Shown here one piece after another: positions 41,903 through 53,762 of a stretch of 64,000 nt of DNA. The stretch comes from Coix lacryma-jobi var. lacryma-jobi (Eukaryota; Streptophyta; Magnoliopsida; Poales; Poaceae). The translations under genes were made by a program, and so were the position numbers. The stretch is taken from NCBI GenBank assembly GCA_009763385.1, contig CM019830.1, forward strand, positions 94,738,649 through 94,802,648. The letters run 5' to 3'. Numbering within the stretch: position 1 is the stretch's first letter; each line of letters starts with the position of its first letter. The notes under the pieces are model-generated. The model searched no databases. It was not told the origin of the DNA and saw nothing but the letters and a program-made list of their open reading frames with translations.

Positions 41903-42330
41903 TGTCGGTGTTTGTTAACCGGCAACTCGTCTTGAGGATTCTCAAACGATTTGTTCGGTGGGTATCGGTGTTCGTAGAACTCGGCGAGTACACAGGGACA
42001 ACAATTTATACTGGTTCAGGCCGCTTAATAGTGTAATACCTTACTTCCAGTGTGGCGTGTGCCTTGCGTTATGATTCAAGATTCAATGATAGGAGTATGC
42101 GCCAGCCTCCCCTTATATATCCGGGTGAAACACGGCGTATACCGAGTCCTAGTCGATTATAACAAAGGAGCCCTATTCTAATTACAAGACTTCCTTTAGG
42201 AATTCGACTAAGTTACAATGAGAGTCCTAATCCATGTAGACTTCGTATCATGTCCTAGGATCTCCCGTGTCGTCCAGGGTCAATCCGAGTAACCATCTTC
42301 TGATGACATCTCTAATATCCTGGTCCGTCA
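41903..42330 (-). repeat. 3' LTR of the Tat element
   Basis: Plus-strand reading TGTCGGTGTTTG to TGGTCCGTCA, 428 bp. On the minus strand the TATA box is ATATATAAGG. The neighbouring internal side is purine-rich on the minus strand (GAAGAGCTCGGGAGCT), a plausible polypurine tract. An extra 20 bp (41883-41902) lies between the LTR and the gatcg duplication. Confidence 0.88.
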
Positions 42331-42676
42331 AGCTCCCGAGCTCTTCATCATTTCTCTAAAAACGTTATCTTCTGGTTTCTTTCGAGAATCTTCGAGTAAT
42401 GTCTTGAGAAATCTTGAAGTGCTCTGTAGGTAAAGAACTTCCATGGTATGCACTTTCTCCTGAAAAAGTGCACCCATAGGGTGTAGCCCCCAAGCCTCTT
42501 GTTATTTTTAATAACTTTGAGGGTCTCTGAGCCTTTATCCGAGTAATCCTGGGTTAAGAAAAAACATTTCCCTTAAGGTATATACCCTGCAGCCCCCGAG
42601 CCTAAGTTCCGAGTACCTGAGTAGTCGGTACTTGGGGTCTCCAATATATCATCCGAGTAATCCATAAGGATGACAA
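42331..42676. other. Tat element 3' non-coding region, before the CACTA insertion
   Basis: No gene. Contains the likely polypurine tract next to the LTR and repeated CGAGTAA(T) words (also at 44457, 45305 and elsewhere) typical of this element's non-coding DNA. Confidence 0.5.
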
Positions 42677-44425
42677 CACTACTACACAACAGAGATATTG
42701 TAACACTTTTATGTAACATATTCATTAATGTGTTCCAGTAAAATTTCATAGTAACACAAAATAGTGTGTTACAGACTTCGGCTGTAACACAAAATACTTT
42801 TTTTAAAAAAGGTGTTACTAACAACAATTATAGTAACACAAAATTAATGTTAGAAGAAAAATGTTACAAAAATGTACTATGTTGTAACACGTAAGTGGAA
42901 CACATATAAAATGTGTTACAAATATATGTGTCTAGTAACACAAAATAATATTTCAGTTCAAGTGTTACAAAAGAAAATACACATCACATATAGCTCTCAT
43001 CAAGGCTGTTAGGCAATCACATCATAATCATTATATGAGAACCATTAGCATTGAGTAGCCGCATCAAAAGGTCAGTTCGATGCTAGAGCATGTTGTTAAT
43101 TTATAAGACTGAGATTAAGAGACGCACTAGACGGAGCTATATCATAAGAAGAACAAGTACAATGGAGAAGAAAAAACAAAATAAAAAATGTAAAATTAAA
43201 CGAAAGTAATATAGATATTTTTTTTACTTTGTTGTATGAACACGGCAACCTACCGCCATAGTGGGTTCATCAAGAATTTTCTCTTTTTTGTCAACATCAA
43301 GACAACTTTTTAAATTTGAAGTCATCTTATCATACAAAATTGCGTCTGAATTTTAAAAATTAAAAATTCAAAGTATTCAAAAGACTTCGGATAGAGAAAT
43401 GATCAAAATGAAACTTGTAGATCTTGAAAAGTTATGAAACTTTGTAGTTGACAACTTTTTTAATTTGAAATCATATTATCATGCAAAACTAAATTAGAAT
43501 TTAAAAATTTTGAGATTCAAATTTTTAAAATACCTCAGATGGAAAAATGGCAAAAATAAAAGTTGTAGATCTCAAAAAGTTATGAAACTTTATAGTTGAT
43601 AACGTTTTAATTTGAAATCATCTTGTTAATGAAAACTACATTTGAAATTTCTGAAATTTGAAATTTCTGAAATTTGAAATTCAAATTTTGTAAATGACCT
43701 TGGATGAAGAAACTTCCTAAACGAAAAGTGTAGATCTCAAAAAGTTATGAAACTTTGTAGTTAACAACTTTTTGATTTGAATTTGTTTAGAGCCTTAAAT
43801 AAGCAATTTACACACGGTTTAGTATAATATGAGGGTAGCTGAAATAGAATATAGACACAAATGACAAATGAGTGGAGTGGTAGAGGAGGTTATGCGTACG
43901 TGTGTGAGAGGTCGCTGGTTCGAATCTTGGTTGATGCAAAGTGTGTTAAAATCTTGAAAAAATATTGTGGGAGTAGAGATGGGGTGGTGTGGCTGATTTG
44001 TGGGCCCCTCCCATGATAAAAAAAATTTTCCCTAATTTTTTGATTTTTTTTGTTTGAATTTTGTTGAATATTTCATGACAAAATGTGTTCCTATGTCCCA
44101 TATTATGCTCTACCTTAATGTAGAAGTGTTACTAAGAATCATTGTAACACTTGGCAAGTGATCCAATGGATAAAGAAATGTGTTACAAACCATGTATTGT
44201 ACCATAATATGAAGTGTTACTAAAGTAAAAAAAAAAGTGTTACAATAAAAATCATTGTAACACAAAAAGTGTTCCTGTAGACAAGTAAATGTGTTACAAT
44301 AATCCACTCTATAGTAACATGGCCAATTGGAACACAAACAAAAATGTGTTACTAAGAGAGCTAGTAACACGTTTTCCAACCTATAGTAACACAAGTTGGT
44401 GTTACTATAGCCCTGTGTTGTAGTA
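42677..44425. mobile_element. CACTA-like non-autonomous transposon inside the Tat element
   Basis: Left end CACTACTACACAACAG, right end CTGTGTTGTAGTA; inverted with small differences. Both flanks (about 300 bp each) are crowded with TGTAACAC/GTGTTACA words in both orientations, like the subterminal repeats that bind CACTA transposase. The middle (43300-43780) has about three and a half copies of a 130-165-bp unit built on AAAGTTATGAAACTTTGTAG. No transposase. A clean 3-bp target duplication was not found and the right terminus is TAGTAT rather than TAGTG. Confidence 0.65.
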
Positions 44426-45641
44426 TAGAACATGACACTGATCTATATCTTAATCCATCCGAGTAATAAATATTCGGCTTCAGGTGGGTAATGTTTTCAT
44501 CAAACATCCCTTTTCACCCCCACTGAATAAAAATTATCGCAAAGACAACAATAATTGACCAGTGACTGTTTCAACTGTCCTCATTGATGATTCTTGTCGT
44601 GTTCTGCATTTGCAACACTTTTGTTGGCTTGCTCTTGAAGTAAACACGTGAAGCAAACCCATCACTGGTGCCAGGCTTCACATGTGTAACAGTACACAGA
44701 AAGGTTTATTGCTCTCTGGTTACTTATATCCGTGAACTGTGTCCATAGACCATGAGCAGCCGCCTATAAATACCCTGCCTGGGGAGCAAGGAAGTCACAC
44801 TTTCCTGAGCGTATGGCTTCTCTTACTCTGATAAGTATTATAGTGTCTGTATCGGAAATGTCCGAGCCCCCGGGTGTCTTCCTTATGTGAGATAGTGAAA
44901 GTATCCAGAAGAACTCTTGTGAAGGGACCATCCGTTAGGATGGTTTCCAAGTGGTCGCGAGCAGAGGGATACAGAGGTGCGCCTAGAAGAACTCTTGTGA
45001 CTCCCGCATCGCGGGCAACCTCGGGGTCACAGGTTGTCAAAAGGCGTTAGGGTTAAGCTCAACTACCGAGTTCTTGTGTACTGGGGTAGATCCTTAAACC
45101 CACCTTGGGATGCACTGAGAAGATAGTGTCTACCCCAGGTTCTGTGTCTGCTTTACTGCGTCTCACTGAACCCGGTCCTTGGTGCGTTAAGCATCAAGAC
45201 TCTGTACCTTGATTACACTAGAGTAGCGTTTTACATCCTGATTGAACTTGTACTGGAAGTTGTTGTACCTCAAGATGTATCTGTGTATCTCTGTTGTAAA
45301 TCCGAGTAATAAACAATAAGATCCGGGTACTTGGAATGTGTTCCGAGTTCTTTGTCTTTTCTTTCGAGTACTAAATGTGTCTTGTAAAAGAATAACAATG
45401 TCTGTTGTACGGGTTGCCTGTTCATTGACTCTGGCGCCGTCGGAAACGTCCCCCAACCGTTAGGGTTTCAGACGGTTTCATAATGCCGTTCGGAAAAGGT
45501 GAACGGTTGCCGAAACAGATCTATAATAAGCCTCCATTGAGCTTACAATCTCTTCATTCTTTCATCAAGCCATAGCCTTCGGAGCTAGAAATCCCATAGC
45601 CAATCCATTAGTTGATGCGCAGAAAGTCCCTTGTCATCAAC
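44426..45641 (+). promoter_or_regulatory. Tat 3' non-coding region with candidate promoters of the antisense gene
   Basis: No gene on either strand. Plus-strand TATA-like boxes are CTATAAATACC at 44763-44773 and TCTATAATAAG at about 45519-45529, the second roughly 115 bp upstream of the ATG at 45642. The antisense gene of Tat elements needs its own promoter here; which box is used is inference. Confidence 0.45.
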
Positions 45642-48600
45642 ATGGGTCCAAAGAAACAATCCGCAGCCGAGAAGAAGAAGGTGAAGACCACCGATGGGAA
45701 GCCGCGCCACCCGTGCCCTCCAACAGATGTGCTAGCTTGGAAGGCGCCAGATACCAGAGAATCAGAGCTGGCTTTCTTGGCGCAGCAAGGGTTACTCCGG
45801 TCGCAGCCAATAGATGGGTGGAGGGTACCCACTGATCATCGCGCTCCAGCTCCCAACACGACAGAGATCGTGATGTTCAAGTCTTTTGTTGAACATGGAT
45901 TGGGACTCCTAGCATCTGACTTCTTGAGGGGATTACTGCATTATTATGGTTTGACCCTCAATCATATTACTCCAAATGCTTGCTTCCACATCGCAATTTT
46001 CTCCCATCTGTGTGAGGCTTTTCTGGGGATTTGCCCCTCTTTTACTCTTTTTCGTTATTTCTTCTAGGTAAAGTGTCAACCCAGTGATGCATGTGTAGAA
46101 GTAGTTGGAGGAGCTAGTATCCATCTTAGGACAGAAGTAGCTACTCAATACATCTCTGTAGTGTTGTCGGAATCCGTCCGAGAATGGGCTAGCGGATGGT
46201 TTTACATTGCCAACCCGCCACCAGCCCTTCGTCGCCATGATGGGTGGCCGCCCTAGAAGTCCCGAGAGTGGAAGGACAAGATTTCTGCTGAAGAGGTAGA
46301 GACTGTCCAACCATTGATCAACATGATAGAGGCATTGAAACTGAGTGGACTGACTGGATATACCGTCGTCCAAGACTTCATTGCGCGCCGAGTCCATCCG
46401 CTGCAACAACGAGACAATTTTGGCTTCGAGTACCTTGGCGTGAAGGACCCGGGTCGGCATGATGCCGAGCATTTGTCCAACCAAGAGATTCTGAGGAGGA
46501 TGAACCGGCTGTTAAAGAGCCATGAGCATCTTGTTCCGATGATGAAGACTTTTTCCGCCATCAACCCTCCCCTAGGGGTAAGTAGTTGTGTTATCCGTCT
46601 TTGAGATTCTTAATAGATATCATTCTGACTGGACATTATCTTCTTCTTTTCATAGGCCCAAGGGAGGAATAACAATGATTGTCCACCCCTGCCCCCGGTG
46701 ACTCAAGAAGGCGGAGGCATTTCTCTCGAGGGTCCCATTCGAAGTGAGGACCTTCGCAATGAGTCAAGCTCTCCTGGTGATCTTGACTGGTTAGACTCAA
46801 ACTCAACTGACTCTGATGTCATGCTCATAGATCTCAAAGCCGAGAGTAGCCGGAAGAGGTCTCCGAGTCCACTCCAGGAAGCCGGAGATCCAGTCCCAAA
46901 GAGGCTCGCACTAGTAATCACCGTGCTTGTCGAAAAATTCTTTTATCAACAGAATTGGCTGAAAAGCACTGTAATACGGGTGCTCCTGGTAAGGGAAAAC
47001 CCGAGTACTTTATAGACTTTCTGCTTTGGATTTAATAAACCCTTGTCTTATATCTTTGTTTGATCCAGATGCTGAGACAACTCAAGGAGCTTCAAGTGAT
47101 GCTGCTCCTGAAGAAGTTCCGGCCCCAGACCCGCAGCATTGAAGCTTGTGTAGTAAGTCGCAGTGCTTTCTTTAGAATGCTCGCATATTTCTGGTATTAA
47201 TATGAACACTCGTCTGTTGTAGGAAAGTGAAGCCAATCGCAGCATCCTCATGTGTTGCTACCGAAACCCGGGCGGTGGAGGAGTCGGTGGCGCATGACAA
47301 GAGCGAATCCAACGTTCCTCCTATCTTTAGCCAGGTGAATACCCTGCCAGGCTCCTCTCCATCCGGTACCCAAGTGGACACAGCACCTGAAGTGGACATA
47401 CTTCCCTTACCTCAGGTTGGTGTTCCATATTTGATCTTTCGCTCTCCTGCTCAATTGGAGCTTGATTGAGTGATGAACGAGTGGTTTTTCGCACCCGACA
47501 GCCTGATGAACCCACTCTAGATATGGTGCGAGCTGAGATCAACGCTGAAGGGAGAATTGGAGCTCCAGATCCTCCACAGGAAGAGTCCGATGTTGTCCCC
47601 GAGTCCTCGCGCCAGGGCTGAAGACTTGAAGTTGTGGGGTACAACCCGGATCTCATCCGCCTGAAGGAATTGAGTGAGCAGGTGATGGCACCTGCCGTAG
47701 CGCTCTGAGAGTTTGTTGAGGTAACTCTTTGGAAATCCTTTTTGTATTTTGTTTTCACATCCGAGTACTTATATTGCTATCTCGGTGCAGGGATTCGATG
47801 TGAAAGTGACTGAGCAGATCACTCGGATCCGCCAAGAGCTGTCTCTTGAAAATCAACAGCTCAAGGATTATATTGCTCAGGATCAGATCAGCCAGAAGGT
47901 AGCCACCCAAGTGCTTCATAACCGCATCAACGAACTTCAAAACAATCTCAAGGTTGTTATCGATGAGCGTGATGCGGCCAATAACCGGGAGATTGAGCTA
48001 CTCGCTAAGCATGCTACCTCGGAGCAGAAGCTTAAGGATGTCGTAAAGTCTTCCAAGAAGCAGCTTGCTGGTAAGTCGGAAGTACTTTTCGAAGTCCTTG
48101 TACCTTTGTAAATTTGTGATCCTCATTCGGTTGGTATGTCTTGTTATTTAGATTCGAAGACGCTGGCCACTGGATGGCAAACTGCTTTCAATCGAAAGGA
48201 GGCGGAACTTGAGGAGGTATTTGCTAATGTGTAGAGTACTCTTCAAGAAGCCAAATTGATTCGTGAGGATGCTGACCGAGACCTGCTGCAGGCTTTGAAG
48301 TCGACAAAGGAGTCGCGGGAAGCTCTGAAAGTAGTTCAGGCGCAACTGAAGGAGTCCCGAGAGGCTTTAAAGACTTCTCAGGATTCTTTGAAGGCGTTAG
48401 AGCAAGCTGTAGAGCCCGTCCTCGACATGATTCCACGCCCCGAAGGAGCTGACGATTCCTTGATTGATCGAGCCAAGGCTGCACCGAGGCGGCTGACTCA
48501 ATACATCAAGGATATGGCGACTTCGGTGGTGTGCGGACTTCTAGCGACGCTACGACTGCATATGCCGTCCTTTGAACTGTCATCCATTATGACACTTCCC

Positions 48601-48693
48601 GATGGCAAGAGCGATGAGGATCTTGCAGCCATGCAGGAAGAAGTCAAGGTCGTCGCGGAAGAGTACTCCCAAATATTAGATCTTATAGAGTAG
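45642..48693 (+). pseudogene. Tat antisense gene (Transposase_28-like, multi-exon)
   Basis: Plus strand, opposite to gag-pol and downstream of integrase. The first exon starts MGPKKQSAAEKKKVKTTDGK and runs through FKSFVEHGLGLLASDFLRGLLHYYGLTLNHITPNACFHIAIFSHLCEAFLGI, the pattern of Pfam's 'putative gypsy type transposon' (Transposase_28) domain. It continues in frame past TAG codons at 46065 and 46254 to a GT donor at 46578. A second exon starts at 46656 after CATAG. Later exons are approximate: around 47069-47140, 47224-47400, 47791-48070 and 48150-48693. The last two are heptad-rich coiled coil (EQITRIRQELSLENQQLKDY; TKESREALKVVQAQLKESRE) ending at TAG 48693. Function in the family is unknown. 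The stops and a frame slip near 46900 suggest decay. Confidence 0.75.
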
Positions 48694-49500
48694 TATGTCT
48701 TCCTTGGTCCTTGACCAGAATTTGTTCCTCCTGTAAACAAATATTATTGTGGGTAAAGAATCAAAGTATAATTTACTTTTGAACCTTGTTGATTCCGTAC
48801 ATTGTCGATTCATCATTGCAAAGAAGTGTTTTGTCAATGAGTCGTTTTACTTGTAATGGATGTATGACCAGGCGTCTTACTAGACGAGTCTATCTGGGTG
48901 CTCTCTAGCACTTGAGTTTGGGTCGTATGACTTCGTTTCTCTTCCAGTCTTTAGCGACTTGTTAGAGGACTTAGTCTGCCCAAGTACTACTCTTAGTACC
49001 CCGTTCCAAGGGATAAATTTGATCAAGCACCTCATGAGGACCAGTACGATGGTTCCTGTTGGGTGAATCATACCCTCTTGGTGGTCTCAGCTTGAGTGCG
49101 GAATCGGGTTGGACCTCTGCCCGGTTAATGTGTAACAGGGTGAGGATTACTCCCCTTGTTATACCTTATAGGAACTGGTATCTACTTTGTAGAAACCATA
49201 TTCTCTATAGGTTGACAGCCGGGTTTTTAAGCCGTACTATCATTTGAGTTGTATTGAGCTCGGAGCTCGTAACTCGGGTATGGTTACCTCTGAACCAAGA
49301 AGGATCCATCCGAGTATTATTATATATTAGTTGGTGGGGCGCAATGGTATAAGCTTCTAAGGGTTTTATCCGACTAAATAGTCGTGATAAATGTAAATGC
49401 TGGAAAAAGGAAAATTTGTAAAGTTCCTGATGAGGTCCAGATTTTATTAATATCCGGGAAATAGATACATTTGCCCTGAGTCGAATCTGCAGCCTAGTCC
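48694..49500. other. Spacer between the antisense gene and the pol end of the Tat element
   Basis: 800 bp without a gene, separating two convergent coding regions (antisense gene ending 48693 on plus, integrase ending 49501 on minus). Presumably holds both 3' ends; no clear signals seen. Confidence 0.5.
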
Positions 49501-52500
49501 TTAGGTATGGAATTTCTTCAGATACTCAATATTCCATGAATTTGGCAATGGAGAACCATCCTCAGTGACTAACTCAAATGACCCGGGTCTTGTTACTTTA
49601 GATACTATGTAGGGTCCTTCCCACGGACTCATAAACTTCTGGCGTCCTATGGTATTCTGAATCTTCTTCAAGACCATGTTGCCTACTTGGAAAGTGCGGT
49701 GATGGACGTTCTTGTCGTAGTAGCGCCTCATTCCTTGTAGATATCTTGCTGATTGAAACAGGGCAGCTAACCGAGCCTCCTCGAGGCTGTCGACTTCTAA
49801 TCGTCTTGTATCATCAGCTTCTCCTTCGTTGTACTGTTCCGTTCGTGGAGAATTCCAGATTAAGTCTGTCGAGAGGAGTGCTTCAGTGCCATAGACCAGG
49901 AAGAAAGGAGTTTGCCCTGTTGCCCTGCTTCGCTGTGTCCGTAACCCCCAGACTACCTTAGGCAACTCTTCGACCCACTTCCTGCCGTGGTCTTTTAGAA
50001 GATGAAATAATCTTGGCTTTAGACCAGCGAGGATGAGGGCATTTGCTCTCTCAACTTGACCATTTGATTGTGGATGAGCCACTGATGCGTAGTCTATCTT
50101 TATTCCACAGTCGCTGGCCCATTATTTGAACTCAATTGTCGTAAAGGGGGAACCAAGATCAGTGATAATTCTATGTGGCATCCCAAAGCGATGAAAAATG
50201 CTCTGCATGAATTGTACTGACTTTGATGCGTTGAATTTGACGAATGACATGTACTCAATCCATTTGGTGAACTTGTCGATTGCGACATAGACGTACTCGA
50301 ATCCGCCTGGAGCACGCTTAAGAGGACCCACCATGTCGAGTCCCCAACATGAGAACGGCCATGACGGGGGAATACAAAGCAACTCATGGGCCGGGACATG
50401 CTGTTGTTTGGCGAAGAACTGGCATGATTGACAGCGGCGGACTAAGTCTTCTGCATCTTTCAAGGCGGAGGGCCAGTAGTACCCTGATCTGAAGATTTTT
50501 CCAACTAATGTCCTTGATGCTGCGTGATTACCACAACACCCGGAATGAACCTCATTCAGAATTTCTTTACCTTCTTCTGGTGAAATGCACTTGAGGAGGA
50601 CTCCTGATGAGGCACCGCGTCGACATAGCTTGTCTCCGACTAGAACGTAATTTTTGCTACGTCTGGTGACCTGCTCTGCTGCAGTTTTGTCACTCGGCAG
50701 TTTATGTTCCTTGAAGTAGTCAATGAAAACTTTAGTCCAGTCGGGTGGTAAAGTTAGAATCTGTGCGGAGGGTGTGGGATCAATCTCTTCCTTGTCTTGT
50801 ATTGAAGGCTTGGATAGCTCGTGCACGAAGGTACCGCTAGGGACTAGGGCCCTGTCAGATCCCAACTTTGCTAGGATGTCTGCAACTACATTAAGATCTC
50901 GAGTGATATGAATGAGTTCTAACCCTGAGAAGTTTTTCTCTAGCTTGCGGACTTCAGCGCAATAGGCGTTCATTGTTTCCTTGGTGCAATCCCTATCTTT
51001 GTTGACTTGGTGAATCACCACAGAGGAATCGCCATAGACTAGGAGTCGCTTGATGCCCAATGTGACTGCTAGCCTTAACCCGTGTAGTAGCGCCTCATAT
51101 TCTGCTTCATTGTTGGTAGCAGGCCACATTATTTGCAGGACATACTTGAGTTGCTCTCCAGCGGGTGATACAAGTAGGACTCCGGCACCTGCTCCACAGA
51201 GTTTTAGGGACCCGTCGAAGTACATCTTCCAATGTTCAGGGATAGCATTGTCTTGAACCTACTGTAATTCTGTCCATTCAGCGATGAAATCAGCTAGAGC
51301 TTGTGAGTTGATAGCTCTTCTTGGAGTGAACTTGATATTGAGTGCCCCTAGTTCAACTGCCCATTTGGAAATTCTTCCTGTAGCATCACGGTTGTGGAGG
51401 ATTTCTCTTAATGGAAAATTCGTGACAACTGTGATTTCGTGGGCTTCGAAATAGTGCCATAGCTTCCTTGATGATATGAGTAAAGCATAGATCAATTTTT
51501 GAACTTGCGGGTACCTGGCCTTGGTGTCGGAGAGTACCTCGCTGATGTAGTACACTGGTCGTTGGGTGTTGTAGATATGCTTCTCATCTTTGCGCTCTAC
51601 TACAATTGCTGTGCTTACAACATGTGTGGTAGCCGTGATGTATAGCATCATTGGTTCCTTGGGTTCTGGTGGTGTTAGTATAAGAGAATTGGTGAGGTAT
51701 TCTTTGAGCTATTCAAAGGCCCTGTCCGCTTCTTCCATCCACTGAAATTTATCGCCGGCTTTGAGTAATTTGAAGAAAGGTAGTCCCTTTTCTCCCAACC
51801 GTGAGATAAATCTGTTGAGTGCAGCCATACACCCAGTGAGTTTCTGAACGTCCCTGACCGAAGTTGGTGGCTTCATACTGATGATGGCCATTATTTGTTT
51901 TTGACTAGCCTCGATGCCTCGATAGCTAACAAGGAATCTGAGTAATTGTCCTGATGGTACTCCGAATACGCACTTCGTGGGGTTGAGCCTCCATTTGTAT
52001 GAGTGTAACCGGGTAAAGGTTTCCTCTAGGTCTGATATGAGGGTAGTCGGATTTCTTGTCTTTATAACCACATCATCAACATAAGATTCCGCGTTGCGGC
52101 CGATTTGGTCACCCAAACAATCTTGGATAGCCCACTGATAAAGTGGCCCCTGCGTTCTTCAACCCAAAGGACATGGTTTTATAACAGTAGGCACCGAAGG
52201 GGATTATAAATGATGTCTTGGGTTGGTCTTCTTCTTTGAGAGTAATCTGATGGTACCCTGAGTAACAATCCAGAAAGGATAGTAGAGCAGAACCTACGGT
52301 GGCATCAACTATTTGATCTATCCTTGGTAATCCAAAAGGATCCTTTGGACAGTGCTTGTTGAGATCTGTGTAGTCGAAACACAAGCGCTACTCTGCAGAG
52401 TTCTTCTTTTTTACTAGTACTAGGTTAGCTAACCACTCGGGGTGGAGAATTTCTCTGATGAACCCAGCTGCGAGTAGTTTAGCTATTTCCTTCTTGATTG

Positions 52501-53578
52501 CCTCTTTCTTTTCCGGTGAGAATTGTCGTAGCCTTTGCTTGATGGGTCTGGAACCCTCTTTTAATTCCAGCTTGTGCTCAGCCTAGTTCCTTGGGACACC
52601 TGGCATATCAGCCAGTTTCCAAGCAAATATATCTTTGTTTGCTCTAAGAAACTTGGTGAGCGCGAGTTCCTATTCTTCAGATAGGTGAGCACTGATAACC
52701 GCCGTCTTTGAGGGATCGCTAGTTTCCAGATCAATAGCCTTTGTAGAGACTTCTGCTGATGGTTGGATAGCGCCCGCCTTCTTGGTTGGGATTTCTGAAT
52801 CTCCAGGCTTGGCGTTATGTACCATCTGCGCAAGTTCCTGTACTTCCAGGGCGAGTTGAGCTTTTTCGGCGATTTGGACAGCTTCTGTGTCACAGTCGAA
52901 GGATCGCTTCAAGTTGCCCTTGAAAGTTAGAATACCTTTAGGACCCGGCATTTTCAACAGAAGGTATGGATAGTGTGGCACTGCCATAAATTTGGCGATG
53001 GCTGGTCGTCCAAATATGGCGTGGTATGATGATTCAAAGTCGGCTGCCTCGAAACTGATGTACTCAGTCCGATAGTTGGTTTGAGTTCCAAAAGTGACGG
53101 GTAGTATGATCTTTCCGAGTGGTATGGCCGCCTTTCCGGGTACTATGCCGTAAAAGGGGGCACTTGATGGTGTGAGCTGAGTTGCATGGTCCAGGTTCAT
53201 CTTGCGTAGGGTGCTTGCAAAGATGACATTGAGTCCTGCTCCTCCGTCTATGTGTAGTCTTCCCAATTTGAACCCGGTGACCGTAGGATCCAGGACTAGT
53301 GGGTAGTGCCTTGCATTGGAAACGTTGGTCCATTGGTCTGCTCGAGAGAAATTGATCAGATGTTTAGAGCAATCAAGATATCTGGGGGTAGCTGGTTCGG
53401 TAGACATAATTTCCCGTAGGGAGAGCTTCTGCAGGCGCTTACTGTCACTGGTGGTTACTCCCCCAAATATAACATTGATGGTGCCTTTGGGGTGTTGGAA
53501 ACCACTGGCGTCCTGCTGAGGGTCTTCAGCTGTTTTCTTCCCCTTGTATTTTCTGTTTTTGTTGAAGTCGGAGTTCAA
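49501..53578 (-). pseudogene. Tat pol: protease, RT, RNase H, second RNase H, integrase (multiple stops)
   Basis: Read leftwards. Protease LHIDGGAGLNVIFASTL (about 53250), variant of the usual D-S/T-G site as in other Tat elements. RT with CFDYTDLNKHCPKDPF, FGLKNAGAT and YVDD (about 52080). First RNase H (51651-51259) with FIAEWTELQ at its end. Second RNase H (YFDGSLKLCGAGAGVLL, NNEAEYEALLHGL, VYGDSSVV). Integrase HHCC region (HSGCCGNH...CQSCQFF), core D in LDMVGPL, D in IITDLGSPF, E in NGQVERAN, then a C-terminal GPYIVSKV. Stops: one at the protease end near 52670, one near 52590, TAG near 52387 (tryptophan site), TAG at 51709, TAG at 51259 and TAA at 50122; a one-base frameshift lies near 52130. 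Not functional. Confidence 0.9.
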
Positions 53579-53762
53579 ACCTCGCTCTTTGAGTTATCGA
53601 CAATGCCTAGCCTGGTGTCCTCCTTTTGGGTGAAAAGGGCATGGGCCGTCGAGTAGGTCGTCAAAGCTGGAGGGCTTGTTCCCCTTCTTCTGAGGTTCCA
53701 TGGCTGCGACAGTGTTGTCCCCTGTTCTCTTACGGGTGTTTTGCTGAGTAGTCTGGTTTCCT

